From Trileptium ribeirensis (taxonomy: Eukaryota; Nematoda; Enoplea; Enoplida; Thoracostomopsidae), in assembly GCA_030248225.1 (NCBI GenBank), contig JASANE010027756.1, forward strand, positions 1 through 64,000: a DNA stretch of 64,000 nt. The letters are read 5' to 3'. Shown here in pieces: positions 53,450 through 64,000 of the stretch. Position 1 is the first letter of the stretch, and every line of letters begins with the position of its first letter. The translations under genes were made by a program, and so were the position numbers. The notes under the pieces were generated by a model, which saw nothing but the letters and a program-made list of their open reading frames with translations, was not told the DNA's origin and did not search any database.

Positions 53450-54186
53450 AGCCCTTATGAAAAAGGTTCACTTCGAGCAGCCGAGGTGAACGTTAAGTTG
53501 TGTCGTCTTCGTGAGAGCGTTTGTTAAGCAGTCCTATATTAAAAATTTGCTACGCGGTTACGGAATGTTCCGGTGGAGCATTGATGTTCTTGGCATCAGC
53601 GAGATCATTTCCACTTTCAGAAAGGCCTCTAATGACCATACATTTTGGATGTTGAGCCATGTCTGTTCGTAGCTTCGTTTGCAACTCCTTATTACTAGAT
53701 GGTAGCTTTTCTTAGAAGCGCTTGACCATATGACGGATTTGAATCTGAGTTGTTGAAAGCGTTGTGTGTGGCGCTCCTGCAATGCATTGAGAGATTGTGA
53801 CAATTGTTTCAGAAGATTTGATCATCTGTGCATCAATCACAGTCAGTCGATCGTCAGATAGAACAATCAGGTAATATTTGTACAAAACGATTGCCCCTTG
53901 TATGGCCAGTACGATCAGCCAATACACGAGTAATGGAACCACGAGTCGCATTCAGCGCAGACGAGCAGACGCAAGCAGCGCAGACAGCGATGCTATTTCA
54001 AGCAGACGCGGCATAGCATTGATTTAGGTGCAGTATTTTGTGTTGACGGCGAAAGTGACAGACGAGGTCGTTAGCGGTTGTAGATTTGGGTGTCCCTGCG
54101 GAGAAACTTTTTAGTTGGCTGGGAGCTCCGTATGACTGATTTGACATGGATCGCATTTTATTTCTTGTTTTGACCTTTAAAGTCAT
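53450..54186 (-). pseudogene. LINE ORF1 with PHD-finger remnant (degraded)
   Basis: The ATG at 54,186 begins MTLKVKTRNKMRSMSNQSYG. At about 54,025-53,930 one frame reads CRVCLK, a stop, HRCLRC and later AECDSWFHYSCIG: the Cys pairs and W-x-H of a PHD finger, as in the LINE at 24.1 kb. KCMVIRGLSESGND (about 53,645) and RSPRLLEVNLF (about 53,490) match the RRM-like core of that ORF1. Stops and shifts are frequent. Confidence 0.65.
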
Positions 54187-54285
54187 TGTTAGATTTATGG
54201 CAGATACAAATTCATTAATTTACATAGTTAATATATATTAAAGCAGAGTAAAATTTGATGGCTTTTCTTCATTTTTATTATTTAC

Positions 54286-54308
54286 CCCAATGCCATTGGG
54301 TTAAGACT
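54286..54308 (-). promoter_or_regulatory. Degenerate spliced-leader-like 23-mer, copy 3
   Basis: On the minus strand AGTCTTAACCCAATGGC plus ATTGGG matches the 23-mer of copies 1 and 2 at 18 of 23 positions, in the same orientation relative to ORF1 and 100 nt upstream of its ATG. The LINE behind it is old and decayed, so about 20% divergence is expected. The block is also a short palindrome (CCCAATGCCATTGGG), which leaves some room for coincidence. Confidence 0.4.
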
Positions 54309-56879
54309 TTTAAAGCTTTTTTTAATGCTGTGGCATTGGGAGCGTTTTTAAATTTTTTATACTAGTCTGATCAAAGTAATTAATAATCAGAATATGTGAG
54401 AGGGTGTGTCCATTCCCCCTGGCAGTAACACTGCTAAAAATTTGAAATTATTGAGCTCGTAACTTATTGTGTTCGAGTTGATAGCGCAATATAAAATTCT
54501 GTTTTGTGCGCGGCTCCTTGACATGTGAGCCCCCAATTGAAGTAGATGTGTGGCTCGCTCCACCGGTGAGGCACCGTAGTGGGCGGAATTATCATATCGT
54601 ACACTGACTTTTACTTTTAATGGCAGTTGCCAGAAAAAAACACGGCAGCAATGGAAATATTAAGCAACAAACTATCACTATTAAAAACTAGCTATGTATA
54701 TATTTTTAAAAAATATTTTTCAAATACCCTACTAGATCAACTTTACCCAGGAACGTTATGCATAGTTAAGAGTAGTTATTTCAATTATTCTGTAATCTTA
54801 GCTAGAATGAAAATGATATGGTCAGTGTGTTCATTACCTTTTCCCAGTTATATTTCTTAAAACATTCAAGTGATCGTTCGACAGTATGGCTTCACTCGGT
54901 AATGCATTCAGTAATTTGACGATGCATGTCAGTGACGTATTCATCATTTTTAACAGTCTAGATAACCAGATATTTTGACAATATTTCGAAAATTCATTGT
55001 ATTAAACTGATTTTATGCAGTAAAAAGGTCGGCAAGCCAATGTGAACTCGTTGCAAAAGCTGAAGTTTTAGCTTTTGAAGTGATTGTATTGGCAGAAGGT
55101 GGTCTGACGTCGCACACGTCAGAAAACATGACCGTTGGAATTTGCTAATAAGCACCACAACTTACTGGAGGTTTGCTGTCGTTACGTATCTGCAACCTTC
55201 TGAAAATTAGGGTGGATTTCAGTAAAATTTTCACACCTATTCCAATGACAGCACACTTGTAGTGTTTTTCAGGAGGAAATAAGCTGGGCAAAAATTTTGG
55301 GTGCCTCCTTTGCGCAAAGACCTAAAAATTTTGAATGCCCACGAAGTGGGCTGCCGGCGTATCTCATACTTGAAAGGCTGGAAAGTTAAAATGTCATTTT
55401 TGATTTCTATAAATGCATGTGTTTCCAAAGAGCTTAGAAATTCGATGTTAAGGCACACAGAGTCATCCGTGCTGGAATGCAAATTGCCTGGGCATAGGTT
55501 TAAGTGATCTGCTTTAGATATCCGCCACCACTTCCCGTTGAGTTATATTCCCTATTGTACAATACCATTGTACAAATAGAGCTAGATAATAGTTGTATAG
55601 TCTCCTATCCCTTTCGAATAGCTGAAACTTTGAAAACAAACACTTTGATCAAAATTGTTAGACATTTTTCCGAAAGAATCTGACAACTTGCAGCGAATGC
55701 TCCGATAAACCTAAAATTTTCTCTGTTGAATGTCTCAGCAAAAATGCTAATATCAATTAGCAGTAACAACAATTATAATTGTTTTAAATTTACAAAAGCT
55801 ATGCAACTACCCTCGGCGAAGGATGCTGCAAGAGAATTAAGATGCCCAATTTGCTGCCAAAATAGTCAAACTTTTGTATTTATCGTATTTTTGGGTAGTA
55901 AAACAGCTCTACTGGGTTTTGGGATTGCTAAATTAGATAACCACAGTTACAGTTGACACAGTATAGTCTCGGTGTGTCAGCGTGAACATCACAGAGCAAA
56001 ATTCTAGTGGCCGCGAATAATCCAAATTTGTTTTGAGCATTATGCTTGGAAAACGTCGATTGTTTCCGTTTTAGTCCGTGCTTGACTAAAATAAATACGG
56101 CTATATAATAGATTTAAAATGTCCTGAAACTAGTCGGTGCGCCACCGTCCTCCTTAATGTATAGGTCGAGTTAAAAACCGCGTATATGGTCCAAATTTTC
56201 AGACCCGACCTGTCATATCATAAATTGACCAGACTCGAATTTATTGTATCGAGATCCTGCTTTGCACATACAACACCAAATATTCGGAATTAAAACAATA
56301 AAAGATCAAGAAACACAAATAACCAAATATATACGGAAACCTAACTCAATAAAAGCGGTTCGATTGATCAGGACACGGGCACGATTTATTAAAAGTTACG
56401 TATGAACTGCGTAAAATTTCTGCTTAAAGGCAATTAAAACTTGAAAATTTGTACATCGATGGATCCGGGTTTTACCCGACGATCCTATTTTAAGCCTGGA
56501 CAACACCTTACCCAATCCAGTTGCTACAGTGTAGTTATTGTCACTAATTGTGAATGTTGTGTCTCACTGTATTAATTTTAGAGTTTCATTTTACAGTGTT
56601 AAAGGTATCTGAAATTGTGTTGTTCTTTTGTTTAACGCATGTGGTTGCTCTAATGGCAACTTTTATACAAAATGAAATTGTGCGTTAGAACCTCATTCGT
56701 TGCGTAGCGTTAGGCTTCGTGTTTTTAGTTGATCACGCATCTGAGTAACAGTGTTGTCATTGCTCAGCGGTCAGCAGGCGATTCATCGCGCCAGCAACAG
56801 CTTGTTCAAGGCTAGTGGAAATGTAAATTATTTCATGAAAAAAGTGGTTAGCATAGGTGTCCAAGGATCGTCGGCTTAA
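54309..56879. other. AT-rich stretch, no gene supported
   Basis: Frames at 54,627-54,860, 55,237-55,507 and 55,726-55,956 have no recognisable domain. I see no tandem or inverted repeat of note. CGGTGCGCCACCGTCC at 56,137 resembles the GC-rich hAT-like ends elsewhere but has no partner. Confidence 0.35.
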
Positions 56880-57110
56880 GAAGCAGATGATTCCGATGGG
56901 TAGTGGAATGTCTGGCAAGTTGGTGTGGGTGGGCGTAAAATATTGGATTTTTTTAGAAACTCATAATTGTTCACAATTTGCGAACAATTTTTTCTACTTT
57001 TTGCCTATTTGTGACAGTTGTCCACATATTTTCTCTAATGTTTGTCAACTTTCGTAAAATTTGCGTACTGAGGTGGGGGCGGCCGCGGGGCTGTAAATAT
57101 GGCGCAGAGG
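56880..57110 (+). repeat. T-rich minisatellite block with GC-rich flanks
   Basis: GGTGTGGGTGGGCG opens the block. A T-rich run follows (56,945-57,060: TTCACAATTTGCGAACAATT, TTTGCCTATTTGTGACAG), and GGTGGGGGCGGCCGCGGGG closes it. Same architecture as the blocks at 28.7 and 32.2 kb. Confidence 0.45.
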
Positions 57111-59274
57111 GTTAAACCTTAACGAAAAGCACCGTATCTCTGCTATGGGCACCGCGCAATTTCAGCCGTTGACCGCATTCACATATATACAAATGTTTTT
57201 CTGTAAAATATCTAATTTAGTGAAATAGGTATTTTTTCTGAAATGTGCAGTACATAAAGTATACATAAGTATATATTAATTGTTCAACTTATATTGCAGC
57301 AGAAATAAGAGAAATGTTTATTTTTGTGATATCACACCAATTACAACAGCCCCGAGCCCCCAATTCAATGGGACAATTTGTTTCCTTGGCATGTTATTAC
57401 AAGAAAACGCGTCAAAGTTTGCTATCAGTAAAACTGTTTTAAACCTGAAATTTCATTTCATCATTTAAGCTGGTTTTAGTTTTAAATAGCGCTGAGACGA
57501 GATAAACTTTGCCAATTTTTCATTTTGGTTATTGACAAAACTTAATGTTTACTTAAACTATGTCTATATAATAGTTATTAGCTGGAGAACATTGTTTGGT
57601 TAGTTTTATTGCTAGCTAGCTGTGTTTTTTGTTTAGACTTTTGTGAATATGGTTCGTTTACGCGCAGTGGCTGATATTTTACCAGATAAAAGCTACGAAA
57701 TTGGTAATCAATGACCAAGAATATTTTGTAACTAATTCTAAGAGATTCTGATCCTAGTATACTGGCTGATTAATTCTTCAACATGCTACTGCTCGAATGT
57801 AACTGCTTAAAATCTAACGTTGAATAAGTGAACGTGATGAAACAATGACAGGAACGCTGGACAACAAGACACGTACGTTAAGTCACTGATCTACTGTTAT
57901 AAGAGCTGTCGTTCCAGGGACCCGTAAAACTGCTTTTGTAAAACGAGCGAACAACGCACGTACATACACTCAATGCACGTTGTTGAATGAATACAATATG
58001 ATGTTTCACGACGTTGTCAGTATTTCGCCCTGAATTCGTGACTATCTAGTTTTTCTTTACATCTGTGGACTTAATACGCAAAATTTTGTACGATTTTTAC
58101 CCGTCAAGTTTCCTAAACTTAAAAAACTCTGCTGCGTGATGCATCTCTCATATCCCTGGCTATGTTTATGAATAGTGCTGCGCAACATCAATAAAGAAAC
58201 TCGTTAGCCGGCATCCAAAAGAATCATCAAAGGCATTTTTAAGCAATGGAAGACCATTGAAACTATCCCTTCATGCGTGGTTATACAGTGACAAGTACAG
58301 ACCTGATTGCTAATGCCGATGCAAACCTCGTTACGCTGAACTTCTAGATATCTGTATGCTGTTTATTAATAAATGTTTTGTTGTTTATATATTTACCACT
58401 AGGATTTCTATGGATATTCAGTTCAATTTTATTAGTTTGTACGACTTGGCCTAAATTTTCGCCGGATGCCTGTATATATATATCGAGCGACATTAGCCCC
58501 AGCCTCACTATAATAAAGAACAAACATGGCCCTGACTACGTAAAACTTACATGTGGTTGCTATTCCAAACGGTCATAGCGTAGTGTCTAATATTTCCTTA
58601 GAAAAGATGTGACCCGAAATGAACACATTTTCATGCATAAAGCGTTATTTGGTTATAACTTCAATCTTTCAGCAATATAAAGCAGAGTGTGCTTAAAGTG
58701 AAATCGCTTGGGAAAACTAAATCAATTCGCTATATATAGACGTAACGATATACACAGTTTTGTTATAAGCAACAGAATTATACACAATTTCGGCACCACC
58801 TATCCAACATTTCACTGTAATAGCAATTTCAGCATAAGGGCGCTCACTATAAGCACATTCTGTTGTATATAGATCTTCTGTTTTCGGTTCATGTCAAGTT
58901 TACCTGCCTCTCCCAGCGAACCAAGTAAAATGTTCCTCTGCGATGATCATGCAGTCTTGTACCTCTAAAAGCCTAAGGTTACGTCTACTAAGTCTCAGCC
59001 TAAACTTAGCTTGGCCTGACAACTGGATATCAAAGTTGTAGCCCACGGTACTCATATTAAGTTCCCCAGCCACTGTTACATCGGGAAAACTTAACGTGAA
59101 ACGTTTTCGAGTTTGTTTTAGACTAAGTCATACCAACATATCAGCGATATTAGTCCGATCTTTAAATTAATCGATTACAATACTAAAAAAGTCGTATTCA
59201 CAGTAAATATTTCACTTGCGGATAAACTATAATATTATCTTCAACCAATAAATCTAAAAACCGACTTCACAGCT
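57111..59274. other. Upstream region of the FoxN exon, nothing firm
   Basis: AT-rich. 58,970-59,025 contains AGCCTAAGGTTACG, TAAGTCTCAGCCTAAACTTA and GCTTGG, resembling the TTAGGC-rich centres of the foldback elements. I cannot place a promoter. A splice-acceptor-like CTTCACAG lies 2 nt before the FoxN ATG. Confidence 0.35.
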
Positions 59275-60950
59275 ATGACAACTCAGTCAACTGAGCTTCT
59301 ACCAGTATCAAATACTGACTATTATTCGGCTAATATCAATAACCATAGTTCAACGACGTCGCTTTTGACTCAGTTCGGGTCGCCCAACAATGGTTCCTGT
59401 GGTAATCCAATGCTGACTGGCACAGAAGGAGCTGATTCATGCTCGTACGCCGGCACCGAATTTGTTTCTGCCATGGTCCAGACAGTAGGATTCAACGGTG
59501 CCAATGGCACTCCGCCTGTTATACCGCCAGTTAATCCGCTGTATCTAATCGACGATGTGAAGCTTCAAATGGACCTAAGTCAAGGCTTAAGCTTGAGATC
59601 GGCTGGATGTGGACGCAGCCGGAGCGGCACGCCAACGCAAAGGCTACGTCACGAAGACGAGCATCCTGATTTGCCATCGGATGGCACCGGTGCTACACAT
59701 CCTAGTGGTCACAGTAGCGTTCGATTTTGTGGAATAGTCAACGAACAATGCCCTTCGCTGGTTGCGGATCATTTACCTAAAACCGCTCCACAATTTCAAA
59801 CCTGCTCGACGTCTAACTCAGCAGCATCATCTTTTGGCAAGCGCGGCCACCTAGGAACCTTGCTTCGTGTAGCCGATAGTCCAGGAGAATTTTCAGAGCT
59901 TTTAGACTCGAAGTCACCGGGATTGGTTACGCCGCCCCAGCCAACAGCGCAAGCCAGTCCTAAAGTTGCTCAGTCTCGGCCACCTGACAGCCGAAATCAA
60001 GACAGCTGCAGTAATAGTCGCCGCTCTAGTAACGAAAGTGCCAATAGCGGTGACACCTGGATTAATCGAATTGACGTCACAAGCTTCAAACAACTCACAG
60101 ATTCGCCAGTTCAGGGACCGACTATTGCCCGTTTGCCTTCTGCAGTTACAGGTGAAACGTTAGATCCACAAGCCCATACACGCCTAAGTACCACGGCGAA
60201 CAACGGCCAATCCGAAACAACCTGCGTGGCAGGATTTCACCGCGAAAACCAATCAACTACAATATTTGCGAAAGAGCTAAACCAATCAGGACGGACGTCC
60301 ACATGTCTTATCAATCCGCTATCGACGAGCTTCAATCAAGCCAGTTATCATGGTAACGTCATTACGGCCAGCGCCGAATTTAATTCGTCACCTCAGCGCC
60401 AAACCAGTAATCCGGTGTTTACTGAACTAGTCCCCAGCGTACCCGCTGCTCCTCTCCCGGCCCCATGTGGTCCTGATTTCAACGGCAACAACAAGAACAA
60501 GAATGCTAATAATATAGCCGCGGCTATAAGTACGACGGACTCTGTGTCGGCGAACCAAGAATTCACGGACTTATCGATGGTCGACGATTCTGACGATCCA
60601 CTAAACCCGGCACTTTGTAGTCCACCGTCTAAACGCGGTCGCAACGGTTGCGGCAATTCTTCCTATGGAGGCGATGGCGAAACGGGTAGTAGCCTTTCGC
60701 TTAATCAAACAGCGCTCGACAACGTGCCACCGGTGATGTATCCAACCGCTGGTCAGTCGGGGACCGCATCGATGGCCTATTTTACGGCCGCCGCCCATGA
60801 AGCTGGCTATCCGCTCAGTGCATGCGGTAACCCGACTAATCTAAGACGATACCCGAAACCAACGTACTCGTATTCGTGCTTGATTGCGTTAGCGCTCAAA
60901 AATAGCCGTTCGGGTCGACTACAAGTCAGCGAAATTTACAATTTTATGTG
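59275..60950 (+). CDS. FoxN1/4 (jumeau-type) forkhead transcription factor, first coding exon, partial
   Basis: The ATG at 59,275 ([20 protein letters not shown]) follows an in-frame stop at 59,230. The exon codes about 558 residues. Most is Ser/Thr/Asn-rich and probably disordered. Landmarks are [20 protein letters not shown] (about residues 90-109), a basic PPSKRGRNG patch (about 452) and, from about residue 526, [20 protein letters not shown] then [13 protein letters not shown]. This is helix 1 and the start of helix 2 of the forkhead DNA-binding domain. [18 protein letters not shown] is characteristic of FoxN1/4 and fly jumeau. The coding text then meets TG-GTTAGT, a good 5' splice site at 60,950/60,951, in mid-codon (TGN would give Cys, as in jumeau). 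The rest of the domain (GWKNSVRHNLS) is not found before the window end, so the next exon lies beyond it. It acts in the nucleus and binds DNA. Forkhead identity is firm; the N1/4 assignment rests on this half-domain. Confidence 0.88.
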
Positions 60951-61369
60951 GTTAGTTTTATAATATTTTTTGAAAATGTTTATTTAAACAAAATTTTACG
61001 CTATTTATTTCATTTCCTTTCTAAACTTAGATATGAGCTTATTTTGTTTCATTCTTTTGACAAAATTGCAAAGTTACAGACTATAGCCATATCATTAGGG
61101 CGTTCTGATCCGGAATATATACCCCTTAGTTTATATAGGTATATATGACTACTGGGATGAATTGTAACAGTATCCGATTGTCACAAAATCCACATATACT
61201 TGGTAAAAACATGACATAAACAGAAACAACAATTCCAAAGCTATATATATATTATGACAACGAAATATACACAAACCGTGGTCCACAATATCACTTTTAG
61301 CAATATATGCTGTAGTTGGACGACGTTAGGAAAATAATGACTGCATAATATACTAGGATCTGTAATTTG

Positions 61370-61690
61370 GTCGGCGGGTGGGTCTGCCATTTTCAAGTGG
61401 CCCCTGGCAAAAACCTTGTTTGCTCTGACGAAACTTTGGGCTCTCCCGGTTCATCACCTCCTGGAAATTTTTTTGGGTAAAAATGCCCCAAAATGACATA
61501 AAATTTTTACTAAAATTTTGTCCTGAAGTGCAATTGTTGCAAAAGCGTCTTCAAAATCACTTGTCTTATTTATCAAAGGCGTTTTGGAAGTATATATTTC
61601 TGACATGAGTTTTAACCATTTTTCACTTGGCAAAATCGGGCGCCCCCCGGTTCGCAACATGTGCGGTTTATGCCCTCTCGCAAATTTTTC
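61370..61690 (+). repeat. T-rich minisatellite block with GC-rich flanks
   Basis: GGCGGGTGGGTCTGCC and GGCCCCTGGC are followed by AAATTTTTTTGGGTAAAA, GCCCCAAAATGACATAAAAT and TTTTTACTAAAATTTTGTCC. It resembles the blocks at 28.7 and 32.2 kb. Confidence 0.4.
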
Positions 61691-61799
61691 AGTGAATGGA
61701 GAGCCCAGGTATATGCACCTTATATGTAATCATGAGCCATAGCCATTCTTATAACAAAACTTTGGTTTAGCGCTGTAATCTAGCAGCAGAATAACATAT

Positions 61800-62040
61800 C
61801 TTTAGCACAAAACTTTGCAACTTATGGTTTCTAATTTAGCACCTTTATTGTGCGTCTTTCCCGGAGTAGTATGTATCGCAATATGTTAATGAATCCTAGA
61901 TGACGGTTACTTTTGCATACAACTTCGAACAGCAGCTGGATGTTTCCATCGTTGAGTTGAGGAACTGGATTTTTGCCGAATTAGTGTTAGGTATTACCTA
62001 GGGTGAACTCAACGGTAACTATATGCTAGGGTTTTAAGAA
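61800..62040 (+). repeat. Dispersed repeat, copy 2 of 2
   Basis: Ordered similarity with 39,785-40,050, as described there (TTTAGCACAAAAC, GGAGTAGTATGTATCGCAAT, CCTAGATGACGGTTAC, TTTTTGCCGAATTAGTGTTA, GGTATTACCTAGGG). Confidence 0.55.
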
Positions 62041-63927
62041 CTGCTTAGATTTTTGGACAACGCTACAATTACGTAATTTTACAAACAAAAAAATAGCGAC
62101 ATAATTGTTGGTTTTGCCCAAGAGGTAACTGCTGCAGCTATAAATTATCTGCCTGAATCTGGCTATCAAACATTTAGTGGTTATATTAAACGAATAGCAC
62201 TAAAAGTTTGGTATTTCGTAGATATGATAGTTACTGGATGTATGCATTGTAGCAGATATGATATCCTTCCAGATGGTAAGACGAGCTGGATATTTTCAGA
62301 TAAATGTGACAAAGTCATAGCATTTGGTAGATTAGGGATGGAGGTCAAATTTTTAAATTCCGCGTGGGGGAAGCGACGGTGGCAGTTTTTCTCCGAAGAG
62401 TTAGATGCGAGGGTCACATAAAAATTCATCCAATGTTCGTTAAATTTAACTCGCAATAAAGCAACACTATGTACTAACAGTTACAGTATGGACTCTGAAT
62501 TTTCTAATCTTCAAAATATCAAATGTACAAAATCATCGAACTGTTTATTTATTGCAGCCATAAACTGTAAGACAATAAAAGCGTAGAAGATGACAGGCAC
62601 TTCTTATTGTTAAACCCCTTGGCGTGGGCAGGTGTAGAGCCTTTTCTAACCAAACAACGTAACACCTTGAAGGCTTGCTTTTGCTTGATTCTGGGCAATA
62701 GTATGGCATTGACTCTTTATACTATAGCAGCTACAGTCACCTTGAAAAATCTCGACTTCACGAAATTTAACATCTTACATATATAATTAGGACGTTGTTA
62801 AGACAAAAGAAATTACTAAGCTTTTATCTCTAGGAGCCATTGTTGGATGTATATAATTCTGAAAGGAGGTCTACATGGTTAAGTACCGTTAGAAATCTCC
62901 AAAACTCCCTACATAACCAAGATGTCTTTTACTCCAAACTCAAGTTAGGAACGTCCCAATTGTCGAAAAGTGTCGCCAATCCTGCTTCTGGTGTACCAAA
63001 CATACCTTTTTGTGAGCTAGGATTTGAGGAGACCTCAGCTTTATATTTTTTACTTTACGTTATAGAATTCGTGTGACCAATTAAAAATAAAAATTCCCGT
63101 CGCTACTGTATTACATTCAAACGCTTCATTTAACCAAGATGAGAAATTGGCACGAAGTTACATTTCCGGGAAAATGTGCGGCTTTCGTCCGAACTCTTTC
63201 TTTCATTCAAGAGATTTAAATTTGTTTCATACATTGGAAAAATTTAAATTTTCTTATAAATTAAGTAGAGTTTACCTTCGTTCCAATCAGCAGCCTGCGT
63301 TTTGTAATCCAAACTTATTTTAGTCCTCTCTGTTATGTTTGTGCGTATGTGAGGATCTGAGAATCAGTGAGTTCGATATTTTTTATTGTTTCAGTTGATG
63401 GATAATGTAAAAATGATGTGCGAATAATGTAAAATCACCAGCGATTCCGGATCATCACCATTAGGAATCCAGCCTTTTCCTATTTATCTTACCGTACGTT
63501 AAGAGTAAGCCTAATCATTGGAGTACCATTAACTTCATGCACATAATGCCAACCCTGGCTTGACCAATATATTACCTTGGCATAAGCAAGATTCATTGCG
63601 CTGGGACTCCAACTATATATTAAACTTTGCTTCGAAGCGAATATGGTTGTATTCGAAGGGCTCAAGACCGGTTTCATCAATTAGTGGAAGGATGCTCCAA
63701 CGAGGGTGGATTGTTAAGGCTGGGACGGTGGGCTGTTTGTGGGTCACGTCCTCGTTGTACAGCCCGGGCAACAATGCGCAAGGATTGGCAGAGAACCCAC
63801 GAAACAAATAAAAATGCCAGTTTTTACAGTCTAAAACATGGTACTAGAAGAGCGCTAAAAGAGCATTTGCGATGCAATTTAGAAAACCAAATATGCCTTT
63901 GGCATGGCAAAAAATGACAGTTGGAAG

Positions 63928-63993
63928 CAACCGGGTCACCGGGACAGCTAGCCGCGCGGGTCACCGGATCACGTGTAGCTGACCCGGTTCCGT
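63928..63993. repeat. GC-rich inverted repeat at the window edge
   Basis: AACCGGGTCA (63,930) faces TGACCCGGTT (ending about 63,991), with GGGTCACCGG occurring twice between. It may be the end of a DNA transposon that continues past the window. Confidence 0.5.
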
Positions 63994-64000
63994 TTCTGAT

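Larger units (their letters stand above)
45850..54308 (-). mobile_element. Old CR1-like LINE, antisense, split by a Gypsy element
   Basis: Read on the minus strand from 54,308, the LINE has a spliced-leader-like 5' end, ORF1 with a PHD finger (54,186 down to about 53,450), the endonuclease start at about 53,225, and the endonuclease middle up to 52,627. The Gypsy element (47,781-52,622) then intervenes. The endonuclease end and reverse transcriptase resume at 47,776 and run to about 45,850. The reading frame is continuous across the Gypsy insertion once one target duplication is discounted. Stops throughout mark it as the oldest LINE here. Confidence 0.8.
60951..64000. other. FoxN intron or flank, with repeats
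   Basis: No exon completing the forkhead domain is visible. 61,370-61,690 is another T-rich block with a GGTGGGTCTGCC start. 63,928-63,993 is a GC-rich inverted repeat. The frames at 62,840-63,076 and 63,560-63,917 have no recognisable domain. Confidence 0.5.

Noticed and set aside
54901..54911. TGCATTCAG at 54,903 as another leader copy
   Set aside because: Nine matching bases with no ORF1 downstream; expected by chance.
1..64000. tRNA, rRNA and snRNA genes
   Set aside because: I looked for T-arm words such as GGTTCGAATCC and for Sm-site patterns and found no convincing cloverleaf or snRNA; a covariance-model scan would be needed to exclude them.

Overview
The window reads as one AT-rich stretch of an invertebrate (metazoan) nuclear genome. 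There are no operons, no prokaryotic gene packing and no ribosome-binding sites. It holds a single cellular gene start, a FoxN1/4 (jumeau-type) forkhead exon at 59.3-60.95 kb. Nearly everything else I can identify is mobile DNA or its remains: three kinds of non-LTR retrotransposon sequence (CR1-like and L2-like, full and truncated), one Ty3/Gypsy LTR element, DNA-transposon remnants (hAT, Merlin/IS1016-like, a tyrosine recombinase), foldback elements and satellites. The species cannot be named from this sequence.

Layout. 0.37-1.15 kb: decayed tyrosine-recombinase gene (-). 3.45-4.2 kb: 3' end of a CR1-like LINE (-). 4.3-7.7 kb: GC-rich minisatellite blocks and a 776-bp foldback element. 9.1-14.1 kb: a CR1-like LINE (+) with a 477-bp internal tandem duplication, lying between two foldback elements. 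16.4-17.5 kb: a deletion-type hAT element that still encodes its N-terminal zinc finger. 17.5-18.85 and 43.3-44.75 kb: long direct repeats carrying the 3' part of a Merlin-type transposase, with shorter relatives at 15.9 and 30.4 kb. 19.3-22.9 kb: a satellite of about 173 bp split by a LINE. 23.7-28.0 kb: a 5'-complete CR1-like LINE with a PHD-finger ORF1. 32.9-36.8 kb: a 5'-complete L2-like LINE, with L2 3' fragments at 37.8-39.6 kb. 45.8-54.3 kb: an old antisense CR1-like LINE whose endonuclease region was split by a Gypsy element (47,781-52,622). 54.3-59.3 kb: AT-rich sequence without a recognisable gene. 59.3-60.95 kb: the FoxN exon, followed by intronic or flanking sequence to the window end.

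The most interesting signal is a 23-nt sequence with sharp edges that lies just upstream of ORF1 in every LINE here that keeps its 5' end. It is identical in two LINEs of different clades and 18/23 matched, in the correct orientation, in a third, older copy. It opens GGTTTTAACCC and closes GCATTCAG. Its length, its GG start, its ACCC block and its AG end resemble metazoan spliced leaders, in particular nematode SL1. The simplest reading is that the host trans-splices a spliced leader onto LINE mRNAs, and that reverse transcription has written that leader into the genome. This is inference and needs a search for the donor SL RNA gene.
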